Part shown: positions 1 through 8,351 of the stretch, in pieces | Numbering within the stretch: position 1 is the stretch's first letter | How the letters are laid out: each line of letters starts with the position of its first letter | Virus record (IMG/VR): IMGVR_UViG_3300029893_000475 | Span: 1 to 62,553 of that record | DNA length: 62,553 nucleotides | Strand: one strand, 5' to 3' | Origin: a virus | Made by a program: the position numbers and the translations under genes | The notes under the pieces: model-generated | The model's input: only the letters and a program-made list of their open reading frames with translations | Database searches by the model: none | What the model was told of the DNA's origin: nothing

Positions 1-1
1 T

Positions 2-532
2 TTAGCTTTAAGCGGCTATAAAAAAGAATTGCAAGTTTATGGTATCCACAAAACTATGGGGCTGGCAGTAGGCGATGAAAGAATAGTTAGAGCTACATCA
101 GAAATAGAAGCTGTTGGTATAACAGTAAGTTTGGGATTTTTAGCACAAAGGACTGTAGAAAAGGCCGGTAAATTAAACAATGTAGAAATTAAAAAGATTG
201 TACCTAAAGAAACCACTACTGGATTAGTTCCAGTAGAAATAGATTTATATGAAAATATAGATTATAAAGTTGTAAATAATGGTACAACAGTAGAATTTGT
301 TTATCCACCTTCTTTAGATACAATTTCATTAAATGTAAGTTTTGTAAATGCTTTGGATTTAAGTATTATAAGTGGTATATTAATAGGCACAGTAGATGGA
401 GAAAATAATACTTTTATTATACCTAGTGGAACTGTATATGGTTATTATACGCTGAACGGGGATATTATTGTTAGTGGAATGAGTACAATATCAGGTTTAT
501 CTGAACAAAATCAATTTATTGCTATAGTTTAA
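2..532 (+). CDS. Unknown virion-module protein, 5'-truncated by window edge
   Basis: The reading frame is open from base 2 to the stop at 530-532, so the true start lies left of the window. A TTG at 29 is available but has no convincing ribosome site. At least 176 residues are visible, mostly beta-prone, with many Ser-Gly and Ile-Ser-Gly turns like those in the fibre genes far to the right. No family was recognised. It sits 7 bases before the next gene and in the same transcription unit as tail sheath and tube, so a head-completion or tail structural role is plausible. That is inference from position only. Confidence 0.6.
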   Translation, partial: LALSGYKKELQVYGIHKTMGLAVGDERIVRATSEIEAVGITVSLGFLAQRTVEKAGKLNNVEIKKIVPKETTTGLVPVEIDLYENIDYKVVNNGTTVEFVYPPSLDTISLNVSFVNALDLSIISGILIGTVDGENNTFIIPSGTVYGYYTLNGDIIVSGMSTISGLSEQNQFIAIV

Positions 533-539
533 TAAAATT

Positions 540-1238
540 ATGAATATATTATCAGAAGAAATTAAATTTAAAAAACAGGCTGCTTTTGATACATTGGTCA
601 ATGTTTTAAGAAAAGCAGATATGGTGGCTGGAGAAAAAGGATTAAGAAAAGGCCTAGAATTTTTAGAAAAATATAAATCTCCTTTAAATACTTTATCTAA
701 AGGACAATTAAATAAACCAATATATCAAAAAGCCTATGGTAAAAATACAAAATTTTTTGAAAAATTTATATTGGAACAGATAGGTGATATGGCACATGGT
801 TTAAATAGAGTTACAAAAGGTGTAAGTCAACAAACACCTTTATTAAAAAATGTAAAGATGGTAGGAAAAAATTTTGCACAGCTATTAGGTGATCAAGTTA
901 GAGGATCTATGTACAAGGTAGTATCACCAGAAGATGTAAAATTGGTAAAAAATAGAAAAGCAGTGCAAGGAAAAGGTTTATTTAAACATAAAATGTTTGA
1001 TAGACCTATAGTAGGAAAAACAACACGTGGTGATTATATAATTAAAAAAAGAAAAGCTATGATCCCATTATCGATTGCTACTACACCAGTAGGACTTGGA
1101 GTGGGTACAGCTTTATTTGATTACGATAAAAAAGACAACGCTGTTTCAAGAACAGGCAAAGCCTTAGCTGAAACTGCAAAATGGTCGCTAGTTCCGCCTA
1201 TAGCTACGGCAGAACTTATATATCGTACAATAAAATAA
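540..1238 (+). CDS. Unknown basic protein upstream of tail sheath
   Basis: A 232-residue protein starting with ATG shortly after the preceding stop, with no strong ribosome site, so translational coupling is likely. The N-terminal two thirds is Lys-rich and predicted mainly helical. Residues about 175-195 form a small hydrophobic stretch (around Pro-Leu-Ser-Ile-Ala-Thr-Thr-Pro-Val-Gly), followed by Asp/Lys-rich sequence. No catalytic motif or known family was recognised. Its place directly before the sheath gene suggests a minor virion or tail-completion protein. A membrane or DNA-contact role cannot be excluded. Confidence 0.6.
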   Translation: MNILSEEIKFKKQAAFDTLVNVLRKADMVAGEKGLRKGLEFLEKYKSPLNTLSKGQLNKPIYQKAYGKNTKFFEKFILEQIGDMAHGLNRVTKGVSQQTPLLKNVKMVGKNFAQLLGDQVRGSMYKVVSPEDVKLVKNRKAVQGKGLFKHKMFDRPIVGKTTRGDYIIKKRKAMIPLSIATTPVGLGVGTALFDYDKKDNAVSRTGKALAETAKWSLVPPIATAELIYRTIK

Positions 1239-1255
1239 ATTGGAGGATAAATTAA

Positions 1256-2866
1256 ATGGCATATGTAAAACCGGGAGTTGAGATTGTACAAGAAGCAAAG
1301 ACTACAACTCCAGCGCTTATTACTCCAGAACTTGAAGGTGTTCTTATTGGTAATGGCTTTTATTGGCAAGACCCATCATTAGAGGATTCTGTAGTAAAAA
1401 ATGTTACTTATAAGGGGCAGTCAACTACAATAGCTTTAAGTGGCATTAATTCAGTATTTTATAATGTTACTGGGTTAGAAGATATGGTTGTTGTAGATTT
1501 AATTACTGTTTCGGGAAATGGTATAGGCAATGTAGTTCATTTAGAATATACAACTAATTATACTGTAAGCAACAATTCTGTAACGTTATTAACTAACACT
1601 AATTATCAAAACAATGTATATCAAGTAAGAATAGGATATTTAGCTAGGAAAAATGCAAGTGATTACGGATATAAAACTTTGTACTCATTAGCTGATGTTG
1701 AAGAAACTATAGGAGAACCTGTATCTTGGAATCCTTTAGCTTTTGGAGCTAGACTTGCTATGCTAAATTCTGGCAGAACTATTAATGTTGTAAATGTTTC
1801 CGGAATGACTACAAATGACATAGAAAACGCGGTAGATAGTGTATTAGGTACAAGGGATGTTTATGCTGTAGCTCCAGTAACACATAATGTTTCTATCGGA
1901 GCTATGAAGACACACGTAGATACATATTCTTTGCCTATAAATAAAAAGGAACGAATAGTTATAATGAATCAGGATTTGTCAGGATTTTGGAGTGGTACCC
2001 CATTTTCAAGTAATAATACTGACAAAACAAACACTGTCACTGCTATTAGGGATGCTAACATTTCTCATTTGAACAGAAGGGTAATATTAACACATCCTGA
2101 TGTAGCATACATTACTGAAACTAGGCATATCACGACTATTAGTCCTACCTGGATAACAAAAAGTTTCTTAAATACTTCAGCAGGTTTTGCCTCTTATGGT
2201 TTAAAAGCAAGATTTGCATTTGATACCTTTATTAATAATAAAAAATATAAAGCAGGAACCGAAATAACTACTGCTATTTGGCAAGAATTGAGAGATGCTG
2301 GTTGGGGAGGTAGTTCTGGAAGTGTTACTGTGAAAGTACCTGTACCTGGATATTATTACCCTTGCCTAGTTGTAGGACAAATAGTAGGAGAAACACCAGA
2401 ACAACCATTAACTAATTTACCTACAACAGGATTAGAAGAAACATATGGATCATCTGATTATTATAATGAAGCACAGCTAAATATTTTAGCTGAAGGGGGT
2501 ACATACATTATGGTGCAAGCTAATCCTAATGCTCCTATAGTATCCAGACACCAATTAACTACAGATATGACACAAGTATCTAAACGAGAATTAAGTATTG
2601 TAAAAAGTTTGGATTATGTAGCTAAGTTTATTAGAAAGTCCATGGTTCCGTATATAGGGCGTTATACAATAACACCTGCCTTTTTAAAACTTATTAATTC
2701 TATTTTAATAAGCATTTCCTTATATTTAACAAGAGAAGGCAGAATATCAGACATGAAAATAAATTCAGTATCAGTAGATGAATTATCTCCGGATACAATC
2801 AGAGTTACAGTGGATATTAAGGTAAAATACCCTGTTAATTATATTAAAGTAACCTTATTATTTTAA
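1256..2866 (+). CDS. Contractile tail sheath protein
   Basis: A 536-residue protein with the usual sheath features: an N-terminus Met-Ala-Tyr-Val-Lys-Pro-Gly-Val-Glu, an early segment on 'pro-gly-val' subunits, a variable Gly/Ser-rich centre, and a conserved C-terminal domain from about residue 440 (regular helices around KRELSIVKSLDYVAKFIRKS) ending in a beta-strand that in sheath families joins neighbouring subunits. The sheath polymerises around the tail tube and contracts during DNA delivery. A strong ribosome site (TTGGAGGATAAATTAA) precedes the ATG. The next gene is the tube, as is typical for myoviruses. It defines the phage as contractile-tailed. Confidence 0.85.
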   Translation: MAYVKPGVEIVQEAKTTTPALITPELEGVLIGNGFYWQDPSLEDSVVKNVTYKGQSTTIALSGINSVFYNVTGLEDMVVVDLITVSGNGIGNVVHLEYTTNYTVSNNSVTLLTNTNYQNNVYQVRIGYLARKNASDYGYKTLYSLADVEETIGEPVSWNPLAFGARLAMLNSGRTINVVNVSGMTTNDIENAVDSVLGTRDVYAVAPVTHNVSIGAMKTHVDTYSLPINKKERIVIMNQDLSGFWSGTPFSSNNTDKTNTVTAIRDANISHLNRRVILTHPDVAYITETRHITTISPTWITKSFLNTSAGFASYGLKARFAFDTFINNKKYKAGTEITTAIWQELRDAGWGGSSGSVTVKVPVPGYYYPCLVVGQIVGETPEQPLTNLPTTGLEETYGSSDYYNEAQLNILAEGGTYIMVQANPNAPIVSRHQLTTDMTQVSKRELSIVKSLDYVAKFIRKSMVPYIGRYTITPAFLKLINSILISISLYLTREGRISDMKINSVSVDELSPDTIRVTVDIKVKYPVNYIKVTLLF

Positions 2867-2877
2867 GGAGGAATAAA

Positions 2878-3606
2878 ATGCCAAATGTAAAAAAATTAGA
2901 ACAATGGCTGAATAAATTTACTAGTGAACATGTGCAACCTTTAGATACAGTAGCAGGGGATTTTTTATCTTCTGAGTCTGTTGTATTATTATCTGGACCA
3001 CCAAAATTGGATCAGGGTTATTCTCCTAGTAATTTAATACCCATTGGTCTAGTGCAAAATGCACAAGTAACACAACAAAAACAAATACAGCAATTGTTTG
3101 AGATAGGTTCTAAACAACCTTATTTTGTACCTGGTAGAAATATAATTCAGGTGGGTATAGCTAGAATCTTGTTTGATGGACCGTCATTATTACAAGCATT
3201 ATATGTTTATAGCGATAATGGTGATCAGTTATATATACCAGCAATATCAGATACTACTTCTGCTTTATCTAATCCTGGAGAGCCTTATAATTTAGCTGGA
3301 ACAGACCCTGTACAGATAGGAACCACTACTGGTGGTTTTGATACCACAAACAATGCTGAATTCTTTATAAATCTGGCCTCTGAATTTTTTAATAAACCTA
3401 TGGGCTTAGGAATGGTGTTATACGATATGCAGCAGCAAGCTTATGGAGGGTTTTATTTAGAGGAGTGTTATGTTCAGTCTCATAGACTTTCAGTATCTGC
3501 GCAGCAGACAGTACTTATGGAAGACGTTGGAATTCGTTGTACAGCTATTAGACCAATAAGTATAGATGAACTGGGTGGTAGTTCTTCTGGCAATATAGCT
3601 GGTTAA
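2878..3606 (+). CDS. Probable tail tube protein
   Basis: A 242-residue protein preceded by a near-perfect ribosome site (AAGGAGGAATAAA) and lying 11 bases after the sheath gene. This is the standard sheath-tube order. The sequence is beta-rich in the centre (residues 60-210), with a Gln-rich stretch near residues 63-75, Gly/Thr-rich loops and few charged clusters, which fits a gp19-like tube subunit that stacks as hexamers inside the sheath. There is no enzymatic motif. The strong ribosome site agrees with an abundant structural product. The assignment rests on size and position more than on a recognised signature. A hairpin terminator follows 12 bases after the stop. Confidence 0.65.
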   Translation: MPNVKKLEQWLNKFTSEHVQPLDTVAGDFLSSESVVLLSGPPKLDQGYSPSNLIPIGLVQNAQVTQQKQIQQLFEIGSKQPYFVPGRNIIQVGIARILFDGPSLLQALYVYSDNGDQLYIPAISDTTSALSNPGEPYNLAGTDPVQIGTTTGGFDTTNNAEFFINLASEFFNKPMGLGMVLYDMQQQAYGGFYLEECYVQSHRLSVSAQQTVLMEDVGIRCTAIRPISIDELGGSSSGNIAG

Positions 3607-3618
3607 TTTTTAAGCTAA

Positions 3619-3651
3619 AAAATAGAATAGGGGTATCCCCTATTCTATTTT
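3619..3651. terminator. Bidirectional 15-bp hairpin terminator between converging units
   Basis: A perfect inverted repeat: AAAATAGAATAGGGG (3619-3633), loop TAT, CCCCTATTCTATTTT (3637-3651). It is T-rich downstream on the plus strand and T-rich when read on the minus strand. It separates the tail tube gene (+) from the dNMP kinase gene (-). The kinase stop codon (3640-3642) lies inside the right arm, so the hairpin is partly coding for that gene. Confidence 0.85.
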
Positions 3652-4368
3652 CTTAATTTTTTGTGCAGTTTTTATAGGATTTATAAAAAGTTCGATAAAT
3701 TGATCCAGTTTTTGTTTTAATGAGGGAAGGTCTTTAGCAGTTATAGACAAGTCTGGAGGGTAATTTTCTAGCTCCACTTCTGATTCATGTGAACCACTTC
3801 TATCTGTCGCCCCATACACATTACCAAATTCATCGACTCTTATTATTTTTACATAGTACCCAACATTTAAGTGTAAAGCTTCAACTTCGTTTTTAAATCT
3901 TGTGTCAGCAATTATTATATATTCAGGGGAATTTTCTTTAGCTATTTGTTCTATTTTAGACATTGTTAAATTAATCCAGTAATTTTTGTCACACATGTTT
4001 CTACGGAAATTAGTTCCCCAAAATTGTAAAATTTCGGGATCTTTTTCAGTCATACCCCAATATTCTGTGATGTTTCTTTGCGTAAAAATCTTGTGTAAGA
4101 AAGGATCATTTTTACTTGAAATTGCTACCCGTTCACCCGTACCGGCATCAGATAATACACTGTAATAGGTTTTTTCTGGTGTAACAAATTCTTGTTTTAT
4201 AAGAGGATATTCGTTTCTTTCGTTTTTACATTGTTCGTATAAACTATCTGCCCAATGCACAATTTCAACATTATTTAATTTTTCCTTTAAATACAAAGCT
4301 GCTGAATCTTTACCTTGTCTAGCTTTGTGACCAAATCCTAATAATAGTATATTTGAATAATTTAGCAT
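3640..4368 (-). CDS. Deoxynucleoside monophosphate kinase-like protein
   Basis: A P-loop kinase related to phage T4 gp1-type dNMP kinases, which convert dNMPs to dNDPs for phage DNA synthesis. Near the N-terminus it has the phosphate loop Gly-His-Lys-Ala-Arg-Gln-Gly-Lys-Asp-Ser, then the acceptor-side segment FWGTNFRRNMCDKNYW and the core strand IIADTRFKNEVEAL, all typical of the family. Start chosen at ATG 4368 (242 residues), 13 bases after the polymerase stop, because the longer frame begins with a TTG inside the polymerase gene and adds a non-conserved tail. It is the last gene of the minus-strand unit, downstream of polymerase, dUTPase and ribonucleotide reductase, forming a nucleotide-supply set. 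Confidence 0.8.
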   Translation of the reverse strand: MLNYSNILLLGFGHKARQGKDSAALYLKEKLNNVEIVHWADSLYEQCKNERNEYPLIKQEFVTPEKTYYSVLSDAGTGERVAISSKNDPFLHKIFTQRNITEYWGMTEKDPEILQFWGTNFRRNMCDKNYWINLTMSKIEQIAKENSPEYIIIADTRFKNEVEALHLNVGYYVKIIRVDEFGNVYGATDRSGSHESEVELENYPPDLSITAKDLPSLKQKLDQFIELFINPIKTAQKIKKIE

Positions 4369-4381
4369 TTTCTTATTTGAT

Positions 4382-6172
4382 TTAGTGTAACCAATTTTTA
4401 CCAACTTTCGGCAAAACTTCCATAGGAACAGTATCTGCGTAATGATTAAAAGCTTTTATCATCTCTTCTTGTACAGCTATTTTTACAGCCTCGGTATCTT
4501 CCGGAGCAACTTCTACCAGAATTTCATCATGTATAGCATTTACAATTTTTGCATTATAGTTATTTTTTACTATTCTATTATTCAATCTTACCAAAGCTAA
4601 TTTTATTGTTGAAGCTCCGCCACCTTGAAAGGGCAGGTTTTTTGCTTGATTAATAGCATGTGCTACAACAGCTTTATTATCCCAATCTATATCATCAAGA
4701 TAAACTCTTCTCCCATCCAAGGGTGAATAAGCATATTTATTAGCTTTAACTTGACTAACCACTGAATCCATAAACTTTTTAACATTTTTGAACACAATAA
4801 AATACCTATCCAAAAGACCTTTTGCATCATCATATGATATTTTTAATTGAGTAGATAATTTTTTTGGACCAGCACCATATAATAATGCAAACGTAATGGT
4901 CTTACATTGATTACGTTCTTTTTTTGTTATACTATGGTAATCTTTATTAAATAGTAAACTAGCCGAGAAGGTATGTAAATCTATATTTTTTTGAAGTGCG
5001 GAAATCATTTGTGGTTCCTGACTTATATGTGCAAGTAACCTTAATTCTTGCCCAGAAAAGTCGGCACTTATAAAATTCCATTCTGGATTTTGAACACCAA
5101 AAGGAGTTCTATATTCTTGTTCTTTTGGAAGATTCATCATATTGGGATCATCAGAACTTATTCTGCCTGTTTGTGCTTTAAGCTGTCTGTATTTAGAATG
5201 TATCCTATTATCTACTTTATGGATATAATCTAAAAAGTTAGCTCCATAAGTTGTAATTTTTTTCTGTTCTTGTCTATAATTTATTAAATCAGCTATAACT
5301 TGATAATCATCTTTATAATATTCTAAATATTTTGCATCTGTACTTGTAAGATCTAATCCAGTTACTTCTCTGAGCCTTGGTAAAAGTTGCTTTGGTGAAT
5401 TGTAGTTTATAATAAATTCAACGTCTCCAAACAAATCTATTGTTTTGTTAGTATCTAGAAAATTTTTAAAATGCATATCTAATTTTTCTTTTGCTTTCTG
5501 CACAGCTTCTTTAGCTTTTTCTTCTAACGGAAGCCATTTATTTTTATCTAAGTAAATCCCGTTTAATGTCATATCACCTAAAACAGGAGCAGTTTCATAT
5601 TCTAGCAATGATAACTCTTCCATATTTCTTGCATTTAGTAATTTTTGTATCTCATAATAAAGAGGTACTAAGTATTCAACATCTTCAGCTGAATATTTTA
5701 ATTGTTCTTCACTGAAGGTATTACCATATTCTTGCTTACTAAAACTTTCTCTGATAGATTTGTCTAGTACCTTACCTAAATATTTTTTAACAACGCTGTC
5801 TAATCCAAAACTTACTTTACTTTTACCTTGATTTAATAATTGTTCACCCAACATCGTGCATTTAGTATTATTTAAAGCAATGTTAAAGTTGCTTTTTATT
5901 TGCATATAATCAAAAATAGAGTTATGAAAAACTTTTATTAATGTTGGTTGATTAATTTCTTTCAAAAATAATTTTATTTTTTCTTTACCTATCTTTGCTA
6001 CATCTATTACATATTGTCTTGAAGTATTACCTATTTGTATTAATAATACTTCACTGGTTAATGGATCTAATGAAGTTGTTTCTGTATCAAACCCTAATAT
6101 AGTCTGTTCCAAAATCCATTTTTTTACATTTTCTAATTGTGAAGTTTCTGTTATATAAAATATATTTGACAT
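4382..6172 (-). CDS. Family A DNA polymerase with 3'-5' exonuclease domain
   Basis: The replicative polymerase of the phage, 596 residues. The N-terminal DnaQ-like proofreading domain has Asp29/Glu31 (FDTET), Asp88 in HNSIFDY and Tyr160/Asp164 (YSAED). The C-terminal palm and fingers show motif A Asp371-Arg378 (DFSGQELR), motif B Arg420...Lys424...Tyr432-Gly433, and motif C His548-Asp549-Glu550. All catalytic residues are present. There is no 5'-3' exonuclease domain, so it resembles phage and mobile-element PolA forms rather than bacterial Pol I. ATG at 6172 is one base from the sigma-factor stop, indicating tight translational coupling. Confidence 0.92.
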   Translation of the reverse strand: MSNIFYITETSQLENVKKWILEQTILGFDTETTSLDPLTSEVLLIQIGNTSRQYVIDVAKIGKEKIKLFLKEINQPTLIKVFHNSIFDYMQIKSNFNIALNNTKCTMLGEQLLNQGKSKVSFGLDSVVKKYLGKVLDKSIRESFSKQEYGNTFSEEQLKYSAEDVEYLVPLYYEIQKLLNARNMEELSLLEYETAPVLGDMTLNGIYLDKNKWLPLEEKAKEAVQKAKEKLDMHFKNFLDTNKTIDLFGDVEFIINYNSPKQLLPRLREVTGLDLTSTDAKYLEYYKDDYQVIADLINYRQEQKKITTYGANFLDYIHKVDNRIHSKYRQLKAQTGRISSDDPNMMNLPKEQEYRTPFGVQNPEWNFISADFSGQELRLLAHISQEPQMISALQKNIDLHTFSASLLFNKDYHSITKKERNQCKTITFALLYGAGPKKLSTQLKISYDDAKGLLDRYFIVFKNVKKFMDSVVSQVKANKYAYSPLDGRRVYLDDIDWDNKAVVAHAINQAKNLPFQGGGASTIKLALVRLNNRIVKNNYNAKIVNAIHDEILVEVAPEDTEAVKIAVQEEMIKAFNHYADTVPMEVLPKVGKNWLH

Positions 6173-6173
6173 A

Positions 6174-6965
6174 TTATAAATATTCTTTTAGTTGATTAGC
6201 ATATTTTTCTTTTAATTTTTCTATGGTTTTTTCTTTAATTTGTCTTACCCTTTCTCTAGTAAGATTCCAATCTACACCTATTTCCTTTAATGTGTAAGGT
6301 CTAAATTGATCTATACCAAAATACATCATTAAAATTTCTCTTTCTCTTTCACTAAAGTCGGTTAATATAAAATCTAATTCTTCTCTTATATTTTCCATCA
6401 TTGTTGCATTATCAATGTATGATGGATCCGGTATAACATTTTTTAAGCTTTTTTCATCATCTGTTACAGGCTCATCCAGATCAATCATATTATAATTGTA
6501 TTTCAGTATATGAGCAACTTCTTCTTGTTCCGAAAATTCTGCAAGTTCTTCGTTTGTTAATTGTCTGCCTAACTCTTGTTCTAATTCTGCTTTTAATTTT
6601 TGAACTTTAGAAATTTCAATAATAACATTTAGAGGTAATTTTATAACTTTTGCATTATCATGTATAGCTTTCATTATGGACTGTTTTATCCACCATACTG
6701 CATATGTTATAAATTTTACATTGTGGTTTAAGCTATATTTTTCAAAAGCTGTAAGCAATCCTAAATTGCCTTCCTGTATCAAATCTTCTAAAGCTAGCCC
6801 CTGATTCTGATATTGTTTTGCAACACTTACCACAAACCTAAGGTTTCTTTTTATAAGTTCTTCATATGCTTTTTTATCTCCAGCTTTAGCTTTTTCTAGA
6901 ACTATGCGTTCTTCTTCCTTTGTAAATGGAGGAAAATTTTTGATTTCTTTTAAGTATATATCCAT
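6174..6965 (-). CDS. Sigma-70 family RNA polymerase sigma factor
   Basis: A 263-residue primary-type sigma factor that would redirect host RNA polymerase to phage promoters. Region 1.2/2 spans about residues 1-105 and includes the core-binding and -10 recognition helix (GNLGLLTAFEKY, then ITYAVWWIKQSI). Region 3 is about 115-185, with the EISKVQKLKAELEQ helix. Region 4, from about 200 to 258, holds the -35 helix-turn-helix (LKEIGVDWNLTRERVRQIK). There is no long region 1.1. Its start overlaps the upstream stop (TAATG). Placed between the ubiquitin-like cluster and the polymerase, it probably controls a later gene class. It is clearly distinct from the second sigma-like gene at 37462. Confidence 0.9.
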   Translation of the reverse strand: MDIYLKEIKNFPPFTKEEERIVLEKAKAGDKKAYEELIKRNLRFVVSVAKQYQNQGLALEDLIQEGNLGLLTAFEKYSLNHNVKFITYAVWWIKQSIMKAIHDNAKVIKLPLNVIIEISKVQKLKAELEQELGRQLTNEELAEFSEQEEVAHILKYNYNMIDLDEPVTDDEKSLKNVIPDPSYIDNATMMENIREELDFILTDFSEREREILMMYFGIDQFRPYTLKEIGVDWNLTRERVRQIKEKTIEKLKEKYANQLKEYL

Positions 6966-7204
6966 TATTTATTACCTGGTTTTAGGTGTTCAACCGAAAT
7001 GTTGTTTTCTATCATTTCACATATTATACAACCTTTTCCAAGTTTTCTTTGTCTACATTTGTCAGGATTTTCCCAATCATGAAAAATTTTATCCCACTTT
7101 AATTGATCTACCCTCATGTCAGTTTGAATATTCCATACTTCTTTAAAATCTTTAGATTGCCTATTTTGTTGCTGATCTTGTTTTGACTTAAAATAAAAAT
7201 CCAT
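6965..7204 (-). CDS. Small Cys-containing protein of unknown function
   Basis: A 79-residue hydrophilic protein with a strong ribosome site (TGGAGGAGAATT) before ATG 7204, which supports it as a real gene. Cys50, Cys59, Cys62 and His73 near the C-terminus could form a small zinc site (Cys-Ile-Ile-Cys core). The N-terminal half is Gln/Lys/Asp-rich. No family was recognised. It lies between the E1-like gene and the sigma factor and overlaps the latter by one base. It could be an accessory of either, for example a sigma-interacting peptide; this is only positional inference. Confidence 0.65.
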   Translation of the reverse strand: MDFYFKSKQDQQQNRQSKDFKEVWNIQTDMRVDQLKWDKIFHDWENPDKCRQRKLGKGCIICEMIENNISVEHLKPGNK

Positions 7205-7221
7205 AATTCTCCTCCATAAAA

Positions 7222-7830
7222 TTATAATGTATGTACAAATTCTGCTGGATTAGGATCACCACGGAGCCAATTTAGTAAATAACTAACTCCATAAGCAGCA
7301 GCATGTATATTACCTCTTTGTATTATATTATTTTCTAGTTCCCAAGCGTTTTGACAACTTCCATTATCTACATCTTCTGTTGGTAGTGTGCTCAGCATAG
7401 ACTGATAAGTATGTTTATTGCTTTTAGCATACACAGCATAAGATTTACCTTCGCTTCTTAGATCTATCCAATAGACATCCGGGTTATCGTTAAAAACATA
7501 ATCAAAAAAAAGTTTCCTAAATTTTGTATTATCTACTGCTGAAATTATACAATCATAATCTGCTAGATTTTTTTTATCTTCAATTTTATTAACATAAGGT
7601 TCCATATTATATCGTGCTGCTATGGTTAATGCTTTAAATTCAAACAAATCTATTTTTTGAAAATTTTGATAAAGTAAGTTTTTATTTTCTACTGTATCAT
7701 AGTCAGCAATTGTTATTTTTACATTTTCATTTATTTGTCCGTTTTCTGTTAATCTATAAATATCTGGTGCCATCCACGAACCTATACCTCCAGCACCAAC
7801 AATCAATATTTTTATTTGTCTTTTTTCCAT
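7222..7830 (-). CDS. E1/ThiF-like ubiquitin-fold activating enzyme
   Basis: A 202-residue Rossmann-type adenylating enzyme of the E1/ThiF/MoeB superfamily, which AMP-activates the C-terminal Gly of a ubiquitin-like protein. Visible features are the nucleotide loop GAGGIGS (residues 12-18), the strand IADYDTVENKNL (41-52), Lys66 in the position of the conserved Lys after the 'NL..Q' segment, and SAVDN (97-101). Cys159 (DNGSCQNAW) lies where the thioester Cys is found in several short bacterial E1s. The usual Arg of the Asn-Leu-x-Arg-Gln motif is Tyr54 here. There is no ubiquitin-fold or rhodanese domain, so it is a minimal E1. It follows the JAB gene by 3 bases without its own ribosome site, so the two are probably coupled. 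It is shorter than MoeB or ThiF (about 250). Confidence 0.85.
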   Translation of the reverse strand: MEKRQIKILIVGAGGIGSWMAPDIYRLTENGQINENVKITIADYDTVENKNLLYQNFQKIDLFEFKALTIAARYNMEPYVNKIEDKKNLADYDCIISAVDNTKFRKLFFDYVFNDNPDVYWIDLRSEGKSYAVYAKSNKHTYQSMLSTLPTEDVDNGSCQNAWELENNIIQRGNIHAAAYGVSYLLNWLRGDPNPAEFVHTL

Positions 7831-7833
7831 AAG

Positions 7834-8307
7834 TTATTCGATGATTAATTTTGAAGGACCAAACTTTTTTTCTCCTTGAAAAATTGCATAGGTAATGTTT
7901 GGATCTTGAGATCCTTCATTAAACCATGCTTTTATGCTATTATATTTATTCGAATATATTATATATATTCCTGCAACTCCGGCCATTTCTATATCCTGCA
8001 ATGATGGTATAGGAGGCCATTTTGGATGGGTATGAAAAACTCCTACTATAGAATATTTAGCTTGCGGATCCAAATGTTTTGTACTCATTAAAACAGAAAG
8101 ATATTCAGATGGTTCCGGAATATATTCAATTTCGTTATTAGGAGAAACGTTATTTATTGGTACAAAATCATGCATTCTAAATATACCAAGTTCCTGGGAT
8201 ATAATATCTCCAACAATTAAACCACAAACTTCTTTTTCTGTAGAAGTTTTTGCGTAATGAATTAATTTATTTAAATTGTCATATGTTAAATATAATTCTG
8301 AACTCAT
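7834..8307 (-). CDS. JAB/MPN (JAMM) metalloprotease, likely Ubl deconjugase
   Basis: A 157-residue prokaryotic JAB-domain protein. The zinc site is complete: Glu26 (EVCGL), His92, His94, Ser102 and Asp105, matching HxH-x7-S-x2-D (VFHTHPKWPPIPSLQDI). JAMM enzymes cleave ubiquitin-like proteins after the terminal Gly. Start chosen at ATG 8307 with ribosome site AGAAAGGATAGAT; a longer frame from TTG 8337 would begin inside the hairpin. No NlpC/P60 domain is fused, so this is not the usual tail-tip peptidase of siphophages. It lies between the Ubl gene and the E1-like gene. The expected role is release of the Ubl from targets, or editing of intermediates. Confidence 0.88.
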   Translation of the reverse strand: MSSELYLTYDNLNKLIHYAKTSTEKEVCGLIVGDIISQELGIFRMHDFVPINNVSPNNEIEYIPEPSEYLSVLMSTKHLDPQAKYSIVGVFHTHPKWPPIPSLQDIEMAGVAGIYIIYSNKYNSIKAWFNEGSQDPNITYAIFQGEKKFGPSKLIIE

Positions 8308-8327
8308 ATCTATCCTTTCTAAAATAG

Positions 8328-8346
8328 AAGGGGGCAAAGCCCCCTT
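8328..8346 (-). terminator. GC-rich hairpin between Ubl and JAB genes (attenuator candidate)
   Basis: A perfect 8-bp stem AAGGGGGC / GCCCCCTT with a three-base loop, strikingly GC-rich in AT-rich DNA. On the minus strand it lies 5 bases after the Ubl stop and about 20 bases before the JAB start, and is followed by CTATTTTAG, only a weak T-tract. It looks like a partial terminator. No new promoter fits between it and JAB, so JAB and E1 would be made by read-through, giving more Ubl than enzymes. Confidence 0.7.
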
Positions 8347-8351
8347 TAAGT

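Noticed and set aside
1121-1369. Minus-strand open frame across the sheath gene start
   Set aside because: It overlaps two well-supported plus-strand genes, lacks a ribosome site and has low-complexity composition.
4369-4404. Longer N-terminus for the dNMP kinase from TTG 4404
   Set aside because: It would start inside the polymerase gene and add a Lys-rich non-family extension; ATG 4368 places the P-loop at the expected position.
8308-8337. Longer JAB protein from TTG 8337
   Set aside because: The start would lie within the hairpin loop; ATG 8307 has a good ribosome site and gives a normal domain start.
7222-8337. Siphophage tail-tip JAB/Ubl pair (lambda K/I type)
   Set aside because: No NlpC/P60 domain, no tail genes nearby, opposite strand from structural genes, and an E1-like enzyme is present, which the tail-tip pair lacks.
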